From assembly GCF_023272795.1 (NCBI RefSeq), contig NZ_CP096829.1:3534001-3598000 (forward strand): DNA of 64,000 nt. The letters run 5' to 3'. The DNA comes from Flavobacterium humidisoli (GTDB lineage Bacteria; Bacteroidota; Bacteroidia; Flavobacteriales; Flavobacteriaceae). Shown piece by piece: positions 27,262 to 36,472 of the stretch. The notes below the pieces were generated by a model. It did not search any database. It had not been told where the DNA came from and saw only the letters and a program-made list of their open reading frames with translations. Every line of letters begins with the position of its first letter. Within the stretch, counting starts at the first letter, position 1. The translations under genes were made by a program, and so were the position numbers.

Positions 27262-29520
27262 ATGAAAAATACCAAACTTCAAGCCTTTACTCCGTTATTT
27301 TATTTAGTGTGGTCAGACGATTTATTGACTCAGAAAGAATTTGCAACTTTAAAAGAGTTTATAAACTCCCTAACTGTTTTATCTGAAGAAGAAAAAGAGT
27401 ATCTACTTTCTAAAGTAGATATTTTAAATCCGCCTTCGCGAAACGAACTCACGCAATGGAAATTGGATATTGAAACAAGTATTCAGGACAAATCTTCGAT
27501 AAAGTCTATTTTTGATATTGCGAAAGCACTTTCGGGAAATGATTTGGATTTAACACCAATCGAATCAGATTTCAAAAAACTAGAAAATGATTTAGGAATT
27601 TTAGGAGAAGAAGCACTTCAAAATTTTAAAACAAAAGCAGGTTCTTTTACGGCCAATTCTCATACCGATGCAAGTTTTGATATTCAGAAAATCACTCAAC
27701 TTTTAGACGGAAAAGAAGCTGCCATAATCAAAAGAGTAAAATCGGTCATTTCAAGACCTGAATTTGCGTATGAAACTTCTACCGATATTAATGTGTTTAG
27801 GCAGACAGTTTACAAATGGTGTAAAATTTTAGCAGATGAAAATCTCGGAAATATGGCTTATCCTAAACAATATGGTGGAGGAGAAAACATAGCCGATTAT
27901 TTTGCCATTATGGAGACACTAAGTTATCACGATTTAAGTTTAGTAATAAAATTTGGAGTTCAGTTTGGACTGTGGGGAATGAGTGTTCAATCTTTAGGAA
28001 CAGAAAAACATTACGCTAAATATCTAAAAGATATTGGTTCGCTAAAACTTCCGGGCTGTTTTGCCATGACCGAAACACATCACGGATCGAACGTAAAAGG
28101 TTTGGAAACTACAGCAACTTACAATCATATCGATCAGACTTTTACCATTCATACACCAAATAAAAACGCTCAAAAAGAATATATTGGAAATGCAGCTGTT
28201 CATGGACAAATGGCAACTGTTTTTGCTAAATTAATTATTGACGATCATGATTATGGTGTAAATGCATTTGTGGTTCCGTTACGTGATCCTAATGGAAATG
28301 TTGTAGAAGGTGTTACGATTGGCGATTGCGGTCATAAAATGGGATTAAATGGTGTTGATAACGGAACCATTAGTTTCGACAACGTTGTGATTCCGAAGGA
28401 TAATATGCTGGATCGTTTTGCTTCTGTCAATGATAAAGGCGAATTCGAAAGTCCTATTCCGAGTGATAACAGACGATTTTTTACCATGTTAGGAACTTTG
28501 GTTGGAGGAAGAATCGGGATTCCGCGTTCGGCTCTGGCTGCGGCTAAATCTGGACTGACAATTGCCATTCGCTACAGCGATCAAAGAAGACAATTTGGAC
28601 CAGAAGGTGGATCTGAAGTTCCGATTTTAAACTACAGAATGCATCAACGCAGATTGTTGCCGCATTTAGCCAAAACATACGCCGTTCATTTTGCGCTTCA
28701 ATATCTAACAAATAGATTTTTAAATAGAACAGAAGCCGAAATGCAGGAAATTGAAGCTTTAGCAGCGGGAATGAAATCGTATTCTACTTGGAGTACGAGA
28801 GATATTTTGCAGGAATGTCGTGAAGCGTGCGGCGGAAAAGGCTATTTGTCTGAAAACCGAATTGATGCACTTAAAAATGATACCGAAATTTACACGACTT
28901 TTGAAGGCGATAATACGGTTTTAATGCAATTGGTAGCCAAAAATCGTTTGGCAGAATTCAGAAAATCGTTTGGAGAAATGGGTTCTTTAGGGATTATTAA
29001 TTATGTGTATGAAAATGCTAAAACTGCAATTACAGAAAAGAATCCAATTGCAACAAGAAAAACAGACGACGAACATTTATTAGACAGCGAATTTCATTTA
29101 CAAGCCTTTGTTCACCGAGAAAAAACAATTCTAGCTTCGGCAGCGAGACGTATTAAAAAATTGGTTGATGGCGGATTAGAAGCGTATGATGCTTTTAATG
29201 TCGTACAGCATCAGATGATAGATGTTGCTCAAGCCTATTTAGAAAGAGTAGTTTTAGAACAATTTCAAATTGCCATAAAAGCAGTTGAAGATGAATCTTC
29301 AAAAGCAATTTTGACTAAATTGAATCAGTTGTATGCACTTTCTCAAATCGAAAAAAATAAAGCATGGTATCTGGAAGACGGTTATATGGAGGCGGTAAAA
29401 ACCAAAGCAGTACGTAAAATGGTTAATCAGCTTTGTTGGGACATTCGTCCAGATGCAGTAGCTTTAGTAAATGCATTTGATATTCCTGAAAGCTGTTTAG
29501 CTGCGCCGATTGCAGTATAA
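27262..29520 (+). CDS. Acyl-CoA dehydrogenase/oxidase-family flavoenzyme
   Basis: 752 residues, much longer than ordinary acyl-CoA dehydrogenases (about 380) and close to acyl-CoA oxidases. The first 140 residues are a helical extension. The ACAD fold follows: FAMTETHHGSNVKGLETTA (flavin and substrate binding), GHKMGLNGVDNG, YSDQRRQFGPEG, CGGKGYLSENRI, and TTFEGDNTVLMQLVA, where the glutamate is the oxidase catalytic base. A C-terminal helical domain (about 570-752) is typical of oxidases. It should oxidise acyl-CoA at the alpha-beta bond in fatty-acid breakdown; whether oxygen or an electron-transfer flavoprotein is the acceptor cannot be read. Confidence 0.85.
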   Translation: MKNTKLQAFTPLFYLVWSDDLLTQKEFATLKEFINSLTVLSEEEKEYLLSKVDILNPPSRNELTQWKLDIETSIQDKSSIKSIFDIAKALSGNDLDLTPIESDFKKLENDLGILGEEALQNFKTKAGSFTANSHTDASFDIQKITQLLDGKEAAIIKRVKSVISRPEFAYETSTDINVFRQTVYKWCKILADENLGNMAYPKQYGGGENIADYFAIMETLSYHDLSLVIKFGVQFGLWGMSVQSLGTEKHYAKYLKDIGSLKLPGCFAMTETHHGSNVKGLETTATYNHIDQTFTIHTPNKNAQKEYIGNAAVHGQMATVFAKLIIDDHDYGVNAFVVPLRDPNGNVVEGVTIGDCGHKMGLNGVDNGTISFDNVVIPKDNMLDRFASVNDKGEFESPIPSDNRRFFTMLGTLVGGRIGIPRSALAAAKSGLTIAIRYSDQRRQFGPEGGSEVPILNYRMHQRRLLPHLAKTYAVHFALQYLTNRFLNRTEAEMQEIEALAAGMKSYSTWSTRDILQECREACGGKGYLSENRIDALKNDTEIYTTFEGDNTVLMQLVAKNRLAEFRKSFGEMGSLGIINYVYENAKTAITEKNPIATRKTDDEHLLDSEFHLQAFVHREKTILASAARRIKKLVDGGLEAYDAFNVVQHQMIDVAQAYLERVVLEQFQIAIKAVEDESSKAILTKLNQLYALSQIEKNKAWYLEDGYMEAVKTKAVRKMVNQLCWDIRPDAVALVNAFDIPESCLAAPIAV

Positions 29521-29526
29521 TATTGA

Positions 29527-29569
29527 TAAAAAAGCCTTTTTAATTTAAAATGAAAAAAGGCTTTTTTTT
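29527..29569. terminator. Bidirectional terminator
   Basis: AAAAAAGCCTTTTT pairs with AAAAAAGGCTTTTTT around a 12-base loop, with A and T tracts on both sides. It can stop both the acyl-CoA gene and the convergent tautomerase gene. Confidence 0.8.
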
Positions 29570-29612
29570 ATATCAAACTTAAAATGAGATAAATTTCTTT
29601 ATATCAAAACCG

Positions 29613-29957
29613 CTAAATTGATTTGCTATTAAAATAACTTTCTTTTTCAAAATCTTGAATATTCATAGAAATGGAAGGAACTTGCGGCAGTAAGTCTTTC
29701 AATTTAGTAACAATTACTTTCGATAAATTACCTTTCTGTTCAGCATTTCTGCCTTCCATGATATAACCAAAAACGTGAATAAAATCGTCTTGAGTATTTC
29801 CATTATTATAATCTGAAAAAGCATGGATACGAACTTTAATTTCTGGTGCAGTAAAAAGATTTGTTGATAAGGCAGCCTCAAAAACTTCCTGCATTATTTC
29901 GGCTGTAGTTTTTAATCTCGTTACATTTTCAGAACAATCAATAATAAAATTTGGCAT
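29613..29957 (-). CDS. 5-carboxymethyl-2-hydroxymuconate isomerase family tautomerase
   Basis: 114 residues, the size of the CHMI family of the tautomerase superfamily. After removal of Met the catalytic Pro would be the N-terminus (MPNFIIDCSENV). The IKVRIHAFSDYNNG strand and GRNAEQKGNLSKVI helix fit the family. The reference enzyme isomerises 5-carboxymethyl-2-hydroxymuconate in homoprotocatechuate degradation, but no other gene of that pathway is here, so the true substrate is unknown. Confidence 0.8.
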   Translation of the reverse strand: MPNFIIDCSENVTRLKTTAEIMQEVFEAALSTNLFTAPEIKVRIHAFSDYNNGNTQDDFIHVFGYIMEGRNAEQKGNLSKVIVTKLKDLLPQVPSISMNIQDFEKESYFNSKSI

Positions 29958-30070
29958 TTGTTTTTAGCTTAGGTTAGACATTCAGTTCAAACAAAATTAG
30001 GAAACATTCTTCGGATTTCGTTTATTTTCCAGTCCGTATAAATAATTTATTCTTTCTATTTTCACTTTAT

Positions 30071-30078
30071 TATATTTG
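30071..30078 (+). promoter_or_regulatory. -7 box of the DUF6377 regulator gene
   Basis: TATATTTG fits TAnnTTTG, 24 bases before the TTG start at 30103. This supports the unusual start codon. Confidence 0.5.
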
Positions 30079-30102
30079 TAATTCCCTTTATATAAAATCA
30101 GC

Positions 30103-31749
30103 TTGAAAAATTATTTTTTATTTCTCTTAATCCTTATAGTAAACTTTCCGGTTTTTGCATTGGAAAATACCGATGTTATTTTAAAAGAATTAAATAATGC
30201 GATAAAAAATAAGCAGCAATATGTAAAACTTAAAGAAGAAAGAATTCTGAATTTTAAGAAAATAAAATCGGATAATCTTACGCCAGAACAAGAATATAAT
30301 TACAACAAAACCTTATATCTCGAATACCAAAAATTAAACTCAGATTCGGCTATTCGATACGTTAAAAAGAATCTAAGAATAGCAGAACAACTGCAAAACA
30401 AAGAACTTTTTAATTTGGCGCAGCTGCAGCTGGTAACACTTTATTCTTCATCAGGAAAATACCGCGAATCTGAAGCCCTTTTAAAAAGTATAAACAAAAA
30501 GAATCTGGCAGTTTCGCTGCTTCCCAATTATTATATTTCGTATCGGGAGTTTTTTGAACATTATGCTGCGAATAGTGATAATCGAGAATACAGAAAACAA
30601 ATAGGAAAATATCGAGATTCGTTACTAAGTGTTTTAAATCCAAATACACTCGAATATCAAATCAATAGAATTCAGCAGGATATCTTTATCCATAAAAAGT
30701 TCGAAAAACCGAAAAAGGAATTACTCGTTTTATTGAATAAAATAAAAGAAGAAGATCCGCAGTATGCTATGATTACCTATTTGCTGGGGAAAATTGCAGA
30801 GGCAACCCATCAATTAGAAGAAAGAAAGAAATACTACGCGCTTTCTGCCACTTCGGACATTAAAAACGCCAATAAAGACAATGCTTCACTGCAGGAATTA
30901 GCATTGGTTTTTTATGAAATGGGCGATGTCGACATGGCTTATAAACTCACGCAATCTGCAATTGAAGATGCATTGTACTGCAATGTCCAATTTAGAACTT
31001 TATTGATGTCAGAAGTATATTCGATTATCAATACCGTTTATTTAGAGCGTGAAGCACAAAGAAAAAGCGAATTGCAGATTTATCTCCTTTGTATTAGTCT
31101 GCTTTCTCTGTTTTTGCTGGTTGCAATTATCTACGTTTACAAGCAGATGAAAAAGGTTTCGAGAATTAGAAGTGAACTTTATGAAACTAGCCAGAAATTA
31201 GCAGAATTAAACAAAGATATTAGCGAAACAAACAGTCAGCTTCAGGAGAGCAATTTGCAATTGTCTGAATCTAATTTGGTTAAAGAAGAATACATTGCGC
31301 ACTTCTTCAACCTTTGTTCGACATATATCAATAAGTTGGAGAATTATCGCATTATTTTAAACAAGAAAGCAACGGCAAAACAATTCGATGAAGTTTATAA
31401 AATTCTCAAGTCAACTACTTTGGTTGATAATGAATTAGAAGAATTATACAAGAATTTTGATATTATTTTTCTGAATTTATATCCAACATTCGTTAAAGAT
31501 TTTAATGCTTTATTAATTCCAGAAGAACAGATCGTTTTAAAGCAAAATGAGTTGCTTAATACTGAGCTGCGAATCTTCGCCTTAATCAGATTAGGAATTA
31601 CCGACAGTGTTAAAATAGCAGCATTTTTACGTTATTCTTTAAGTACAATTTACAACTACCGCACAAGAGCTCGAAATAAGGCTGCAGTTTCGAGAAATGA
31701 TTTCGAAGAAATGGTGATGAAAATTGGTTCGATGGCTTTGAAAGGGTAA
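30103..31749 (+). CDS. Membrane-anchored DUF6377 transcriptional regulator
   Basis: 548 residues. The start is TTG at 30103, chosen because it gives a complete signal peptide (MKNYFLFLLILIVNFPVFA) and lies 24 bases after a -7 box. Residues about 20-320 are helical, TPR-like repeats expected in the periplasm. A transmembrane helix follows (about 327-346, LLCISLLSLFLLVAIIYVY), then a coiled coil (350-395), and a C-terminal DUF6377 region ending in RIFALIRLGITDSVKIAAFLRYSLSTIYNYRTRARNKA. That last segment looks like a helix-turn-helix, so the protein may sense in the periplasm and bind DNA directly. It precedes GH3, DUF1349 and acyltransferase genes, which I infer are targets. Confidence 0.85.
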   Translation: MKNYFLFLLILIVNFPVFALENTDVILKELNNAIKNKQQYVKLKEERILNFKKIKSDNLTPEQEYNYNKTLYLEYQKLNSDSAIRYVKKNLRIAEQLQNKELFNLAQLQLVTLYSSSGKYRESEALLKSINKKNLAVSLLPNYYISYREFFEHYAANSDNREYRKQIGKYRDSLLSVLNPNTLEYQINRIQQDIFIHKKFEKPKKELLVLLNKIKEEDPQYAMITYLLGKIAEATHQLEERKKYYALSATSDIKNANKDNASLQELALVFYEMGDVDMAYKLTQSAIEDALYCNVQFRTLLMSEVYSIINTVYLEREAQRKSELQIYLLCISLLSLFLLVAIIYVYKQMKKVSRIRSELYETSQKLAELNKDISETNSQLQESNLQLSESNLVKEEYIAHFFNLCSTYINKLENYRIILNKKATAKQFDEVYKILKSTTLVDNELEELYKNFDIIFLNLYPTFVKDFNALLIPEEQIVLKQNELLNTELRIFALIRLGITDSVKIAAFLRYSLSTIYNYRTRARNKAAVSRNDFEEMVMKIGSMALKG

Positions 31750-31761
31750 AAAAATATTTTA

Positions 31762-31842
31762 AAACCACTACTTTTTTTGATAATGTTTTTGTTTTAAATA
31801 TTTGTAAATCAATGCTTTTTATTTTTAAACCACTACTTTTTT
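31762..31842. promoter_or_regulatory. Direct repeat AAACCACTACTTTTT, candidate operator pair
   Basis: AAACCACTACTTTTTT occurs at about 31762 and 31827, 65 bp apart, in the spacer between the DUF6377 regulator and the GH3 gene. The two copies share their AT flanks. They might be binding sites of the upstream regulator (inference). Confidence 0.5.
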
Positions 31843-31953
31843 CTATCTAAAAATGTAACTTGTACGATAACGTTTTAGTTTTACAATATGATAGAAAAAG
31901 TTTTTATAATAGACTTTCTAATATTATCTAACTAATGCTTAATTATTACTGTT

Positions 31954-34170
31954 ATGTTAAAAAACGTTAAAACAATTGTTGTTTTACTTTTACTGAGTTC
32001 TTTCGGTGCAAATGCCCAGAACAAAGTTCCAGTTTATCTAGATGATAAAAAACCGATTGAAGAGCGTGTAGAAGATGCGCTTAAACGAATGACAACCGAA
32101 GAGAAAATTGCCATGATTCATGCGCAGTCTAAATTTAGTTCTCCTGGCGTAAAACGTCTTGGAATTCCAGAAAACTGGATGACCGATGGACCACACGGAA
32201 TTCGTGCAGAGGTAAAATGGGACGAATGGGATCAGGCAGGATGGACAAACGACTCTTGTATTGCTTTCCCAGCACTTACAGCACTTTCGTCTACATGGAA
32301 CAAAGAATTGGCTTCTTTATATGGTAAATCTATTGGAGAAGAAGCACGTTACCGTAACAAAAACGTATTATTAGGGCCAGGTGTAAACATTTACAGAAGT
32401 CCATTAAACGGGCGTAACTTCGAATATATGGGAGAAGATCCGTTTTTGGCTTCAAAAATGGTTGTTCCTTATATTAAGGGAGTTCAGTCAAATGGAGTTG
32501 CTGCCTGCGTAAAACACTTTGCTTTAAACAATCAAGAAACCAATCGTAATTCGGTTGACGTCATTGTTGACGATCGTGCATTGTACGAAATTTATCTTCC
32601 AGCTTTTAAAGCTGCAGTTCAAGAAGGTGATGTTTGGTCAATTATGGGAGCTTACAATAAATATAAAGGGCAGCAATGCTGTCATAACGAATATTTGTTA
32701 AATGATATTCTTCGAGGAGAATGGGGTTTCAAAGGAGTTGTAGTTTCTGACTGGGGCGGTGTTAACGATACAAAACAAGCTATTCACAATGGTTTGGACA
32801 TGGAATTTGGTTCTTGGACAAATGGACTTTCTTGGGGAACAAGTAATGCTTATGACAACTATTATTTAGCAAAACCATATTCTGAAATGATCAGAAAAGG
32901 AGAAATTGGAACAAAAGAATTAGATGAAAAAATACGTCGTATTCTGCGTTTATCTTTCTTGACAACAATGGATAGAAATCGTCCTTTCGGATCTTTCGGA
33001 ACAGAAGAACACGCTATTGCTGGACGCAAAATTGCCGAAGAAGGAATTGTTTTATTGCAAAACAACAACAACATTCTTCCAATCAATCTTTCTAAAACCA
33101 AAAAGATTGCTGTAATCGGAGAAAATGCAATTAAAATGATGACTGTAGGTGGGGGAAGTTCTTCGCTTAAAGCAAGATACGAAATCACTCCGCTAGAAGG
33201 TTTAAAGAAAAGAATTGGGAATCAAGCTGAAATTGTATACGCAAGAGGTTATGTAGGTGATCCTACAAGTAATTATAACGGAGTTGTAGCTAAAGTAAGT
33301 TTAGAAGATAAGCGTTCTCCAGCTGAATTGACTGCAGAAGCTTTAAAAGTGGCTAAAGATGCTGATATTGTTCTTTTTATTGGTGGATTGAACAAGAGCC
33401 CAAATCAGGATGATGAAGGACATGATCGTAAAGATTTGAACTTATCTTATGGTCAGGATAAACTAATCAGCGATTTAGCGAAAGTAAACAAGAATATTGT
33501 TTTCGTAAATATTTCTGGAAATGCAATCGCAATGCCATGGATTAAAGAAGTTCCAGGAATTGTTCAAGGATGGTTTTTAGGAACTGAGGCAGGAAATGCT
33601 TTGGCAAATGTGTTAGTTGGAGATGTGAATCCGTCAGGAAAATTATCTTTCACTTTCCCAGTAAAATTGGCTGATAATGGTGCTCACGCTTTAGGCGAAT
33701 TTCCAGGAGGCGATTCAGTAAAATACAATGAAGGAATTTTTGTAGGTTACCGTTGGGCTGATAAAAACAAAATTAAACCATTATTCTCTTTTGGACACGG
33801 TTTAAGCTATACGACTTTTGCTTACGGAAAAGTAACAGCAGACAAAAAACAAATGAACGCTGGCGATAAAATAACCTTCTCAGTTAATGTAAAAAATACA
33901 GGAAGCAGAGAAGGATCTGAAGTAGTGCAATTGTACATCACAGATGTTAAATCTTCATTGCCTCGTCCGGTAAAAGAATTAAAAGGTTTTGAGAAAGTAG
34001 CTCTTAAAGCTGGAGAAGAAAAAACAGTAAGGTTTACAATTGACAAAACGGCTTTAAGTTTCTTCGACGATAAAAAACATGACTGGGTTGCAGAACCTGG
34101 TGATTTCGAAGCAATTATTGGCGCTTCATCTACAGATATAAAATCTAAAGTGAATTTCTCACTTAAATAA
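31954..34170 (+). CDS. GH3 beta-glucosidase-type glycoside hydrolase
   Basis: 738 residues with a signal peptide ending near ANAQN (residue 22), so periplasmic. The GH3 (alpha/beta)8 domain (about 35-350) shows WMTDGPHGIRAE, the KHF substrate motif (K187, H188) and catalytic nucleophile D266 in VVVSDWGGV. The second alpha/beta domain (about 370-600) has IAVIGENA and a GHDRKDLNL segment that could supply the acid/base. A fibronectin-III-like domain closes it (about 650-738; VNVKNTGSREGSEVVQLY). It is expected to release beta-linked glucose or xylose from oligosaccharides. First gene downstream of the DUF6377 regulator; a strong hairpin follows. Confidence 0.93.
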   Translation: MLKNVKTIVVLLLLSSFGANAQNKVPVYLDDKKPIEERVEDALKRMTTEEKIAMIHAQSKFSSPGVKRLGIPENWMTDGPHGIRAEVKWDEWDQAGWTNDSCIAFPALTALSSTWNKELASLYGKSIGEEARYRNKNVLLGPGVNIYRSPLNGRNFEYMGEDPFLASKMVVPYIKGVQSNGVAACVKHFALNNQETNRNSVDVIVDDRALYEIYLPAFKAAVQEGDVWSIMGAYNKYKGQQCCHNEYLLNDILRGEWGFKGVVVSDWGGVNDTKQAIHNGLDMEFGSWTNGLSWGTSNAYDNYYLAKPYSEMIRKGEIGTKELDEKIRRILRLSFLTTMDRNRPFGSFGTEEHAIAGRKIAEEGIVLLQNNNNILPINLSKTKKIAVIGENAIKMMTVGGGSSSLKARYEITPLEGLKKRIGNQAEIVYARGYVGDPTSNYNGVVAKVSLEDKRSPAELTAEALKVAKDADIVLFIGGLNKSPNQDDEGHDRKDLNLSYGQDKLISDLAKVNKNIVFVNISGNAIAMPWIKEVPGIVQGWFLGTEAGNALANVLVGDVNPSGKLSFTFPVKLADNGAHALGEFPGGDSVKYNEGIFVGYRWADKNKIKPLFSFGHGLSYTTFAYGKVTADKKQMNAGDKITFSVNVKNTGSREGSEVVQLYITDVKSSLPRPVKELKGFEKVALKAGEEKTVRFTIDKTALSFFDDKKHDWVAEPGDFEAIIGASSTDIKSKVNFSLK

Positions 34171-34200
34171 GTTTTTTATTTCTAAAATTGGTTGGTTTGT

Positions 34201-34236
34201 AAAGCTGCAAGTGTAAAAATTTGCAGCTTTGCTTTT
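34201..34236 (+). terminator. Intrinsic terminator of the GH3 gene
   Basis: AAAGCTGCAA and TTGCAGCTTT form perfect ten-base arms around a ten-base loop; the trailing T tract is interrupted (GCTTTTG). Confidence 0.7.
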
Positions 34237-34316
34237 GTCTTAAAAAGTTAGATGAAAAATGTTAAATGTGAGACTTAAGAAGTTTTGCTTTTTATTAAAT
34301 AAAGAATCAAATTAAA

Positions 34317-34979
34317 ATGAAAAGAATATTATTATTATTATTATTATTATTTACAATGGGACTTTTTCTGTTCCAAAATCTTTCGGCACAGAGCCTTAAT
34401 AAGATGCAGTGGTTTAATGAACCTGAAAAATGGGAAATTAAAAATAATGCTTTAATTATGAATGTGACCGCAAATAGCGATTATTGGAGAATTTCTCACT
34501 ACGGATTCACAGTTGATGACGCACCTTTTTACTATGCTAATTATGGGGGCGAATTTGAAGCAAAAGTAAAATTGACGGGAAACTATATCGCTCGTTTTGA
34601 CCAAATGGGATTAATGATTCGTATTGACGAAAAAAATTATATTAAAACAGGGGTAGAGTTTGTTGACGGAAAATTTAATGTAAGTACCGTTGTAACACAC
34701 GATAAAAGTGATTGGAGCGTAACAACTTTAGAAAAAGTGCCTCCTTTTATTTGGATTAAAGCTGTACGACGATTAGATGCTGTCGAAATATTCTATTCAT
34801 TAGATGATAAAAATTATATCATGACTCGAAATGCGCCTTTGCAAGATAACACGCCAGTTATGGTTGGTTTAATGGCAGCTTCGCCAGACGGAAAAGGTTT
34901 TGAGGCCAAATTTGAGAACTTTACGGTTAAACATTTACCAGACCAAAGAAGAGCGGAATGGCTGAAAAACCACCAATAA
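34317..34979 (+). CDS. Secreted DUF1349 (concanavalin-like) protein
   Basis: 220 residues. The signal peptide begins MKRI followed by seven leucines, coded by a run of seven TTA codons (from about 34328), and ends near LSAQ. The mature part is a DUF1349 jelly-roll domain: MQWFNEPEKWEIKNNALIMNVTANSDYWR, then GLMIRIDEKNYIKTGVEF and a closing VGLMAASPDGKGFEAKFENF. The family is lectin/laminarinase-like in fold and often sits beside glycosidases, but no activity is established. It lies between the GH3 and acyltransferase genes on the same strand and may belong to the same regulon. Confidence 0.85.
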   Translation: MKRILLLLLLLFTMGLFLFQNLSAQSLNKMQWFNEPEKWEIKNNALIMNVTANSDYWRISHYGFTVDDAPFYYANYGGEFEAKVKLTGNYIARFDQMGLMIRIDEKNYIKTGVEFVDGKFNVSTVVTHDKSDWSVTTLEKVPPFIWIKAVRRLDAVEIFYSLDDKNYIMTRNAPLQDNTPVMVGLMAASPDGKGFEAKFENFTVKHLPDQRRAEWLKNHQ

Positions 34980-35088
34980 ATTAAAATTCAATTTAAAAAA
35001 TCCAAACTTAATTTTCGAATTTTAAGAGTGAGAAATCTAAAATCTTCAATCTAAAATTAAAACCTAACCTAACTTAAACCAAAAACAA

Positions 35089-36228
35089 ATGAGTTCAATT
35101 TCATCGGATATTAAACCAAAAAAACATTACGAAATTCTTGATGGACTGCGTGGAGTTGCCGCTATTTTAGTAGTTGCTTTTCATATTTTTGAAGCTTTCT
35201 CAGGCGGAAATCGTTTTGTACAAATTATAAATCACGGATATCTTGCTGTTGATTTCTTCTTCCTTTTATCTGGATTTGTTGTGGCATATGCGTATGATGA
35301 CCGCTGGGGTAAAATGGGACAATGGGAGTTTTACAAACGCCGATTAATTCGTTTGCAGCCAATGGTGATTATAGGAATGATCATTGGTGCCATATTTTAC
35401 TACTTTCAAGCTTCAGATATATTGTTTCCAATGATTGGAGGTATGGAAGTCTGGAAAGTTATTTTGACAATGGTCATCGGATTTACATTATTACCAATTC
35501 CGCCTTCATTAGAAATTAGAGGCTGGGGAGAAATGCATCCTTTAAATGGTCCGGCATGGTCGCTTTTTTTCGAATATATTGCAAACATCTTGTACGCCTT
35601 AATCTTTCGTAAATTTTCGAATAAAGTAATGTCAGTTTTTGTATTGATATTTGCCGGACTGTTAATTAATTATACTGTTTTTGGACCAAAAGGAGATGTA
35701 ATCGGCGGATGGTCATTGAATTCGGAACAAATGAATGTTGGTTTCACAAGATTGCTGTATCCATTTTTTGCAGGGGTATTATTGTGCCGTTTAGGAAAAT
35801 TAATTCATGTAAAAAATGCTTTTTGGGTTTGCAGTATTTTAATTACGATCGTTTTAGCCTTGCCAAGATTTGGAGACGAGAATAGTCTTTGGATAAATGG
35901 TTTATACGAATCAATTTGTATTATTTTTATTTTTCCGATAATTGTGGCAATTGGAGCAGGAGGAGAAATTAAAAATGAATTTTCTCTTAAAATCTGCAAA
36001 CTTTTAGGAGATATTTCTTATCCAATTTATATCACACATTATCCGTTAATTTACTGGTTTACAGCATGGGTTGTAGATAATAAAGTTTCGATGGAAAATG
36101 GATATTTAGAGGGAATCGGCGTATTAATTGTTAGTATCCTTTTGGCTTTTGTATGCTTGAAATTATACGACGAACCGGTTAGAAATTGGCTGATGAAAAA
36201 ATTTCAAAAAAGAAAAGTTACTTTTTAA
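35089..36228 (+). CDS. Acyltransferase-3 family membrane O-acyltransferase
   Basis: 379 residues with about ten transmembrane helices. The family opening is clear: YEILDGLRGVAAILVVAFHIFEAF, whose histidine is catalytic, then VDFFFLLSGFVVAYAY and YKRRLIRLQPMV. A late ITHYPLIYWF motif is also typical. Such inner-membrane enzymes transfer acetyl or other acyl groups to sugars of exported glycans; here the neighbouring glycosidase genes suggest a carbohydrate acceptor, but this is inference. Its 3' end runs into the 21-bp inverted repeat at 36241. Confidence 0.9.
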   Translation: MSSISSDIKPKKHYEILDGLRGVAAILVVAFHIFEAFSGGNRFVQIINHGYLAVDFFFLLSGFVVAYAYDDRWGKMGQWEFYKRRLIRLQPMVIIGMIIGAIFYYFQASDILFPMIGGMEVWKVILTMVIGFTLLPIPPSLEIRGWGEMHPLNGPAWSLFFEYIANILYALIFRKFSNKVMSVFVLIFAGLLINYTVFGPKGDVIGGWSLNSEQMNVGFTRLLYPFFAGVLLCRLGKLIHVKNAFWVCSILITIVLALPRFGDENSLWINGLYESICIIFIFPIIVAIGAGGEIKNEFSLKICKLLGDISYPIYITHYPLIYWFTAWVVDNKVSMENGYLEGIGVLIVSILLAFVCLKLYDEPVRNWLMKKFQKRKVTF

Positions 36229-36240
36229 GGGGCAAAGGCT

Positions 36241-36288
36241 CAAAGGTTCAAAGGGACAAAGTTTTTCCTTTGTCCCTTTGAACCTTTG
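36241..36288. repeat. Perfect 21-bp inverted repeat of CAAAGGTT-type words
   Basis: The arms 36241-36261 (CAAAGGTTCAAAGGGACAAAG less the last bases) and 36268-36288 are perfectly complementary around a six-base loop TTTTTC. The arms consist of repeated AAAGGNTC/CAAAG words. Further TTTGCAACTCTGAACCTT words follow at 36281-36302 and again at 36436-36462. Confidence 0.85.
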
Positions 36289-36472
36289 CAACTCTGAACC
36301 TTAAAAAAAGCATTGAATTTCTAAATTTTGTTAGTTATAGATATTCAAAAAGGGATGTAGTTTTAAACTTCATCCCTTTCTTATTTCAGTATGGTTCAAT
36401 TGTTAATAAGAAGCAAGAAAAGAAACCTCTGTTCCTTTGCAACTTTGCAACTCTGAACCTTTCAAAAAAAAC

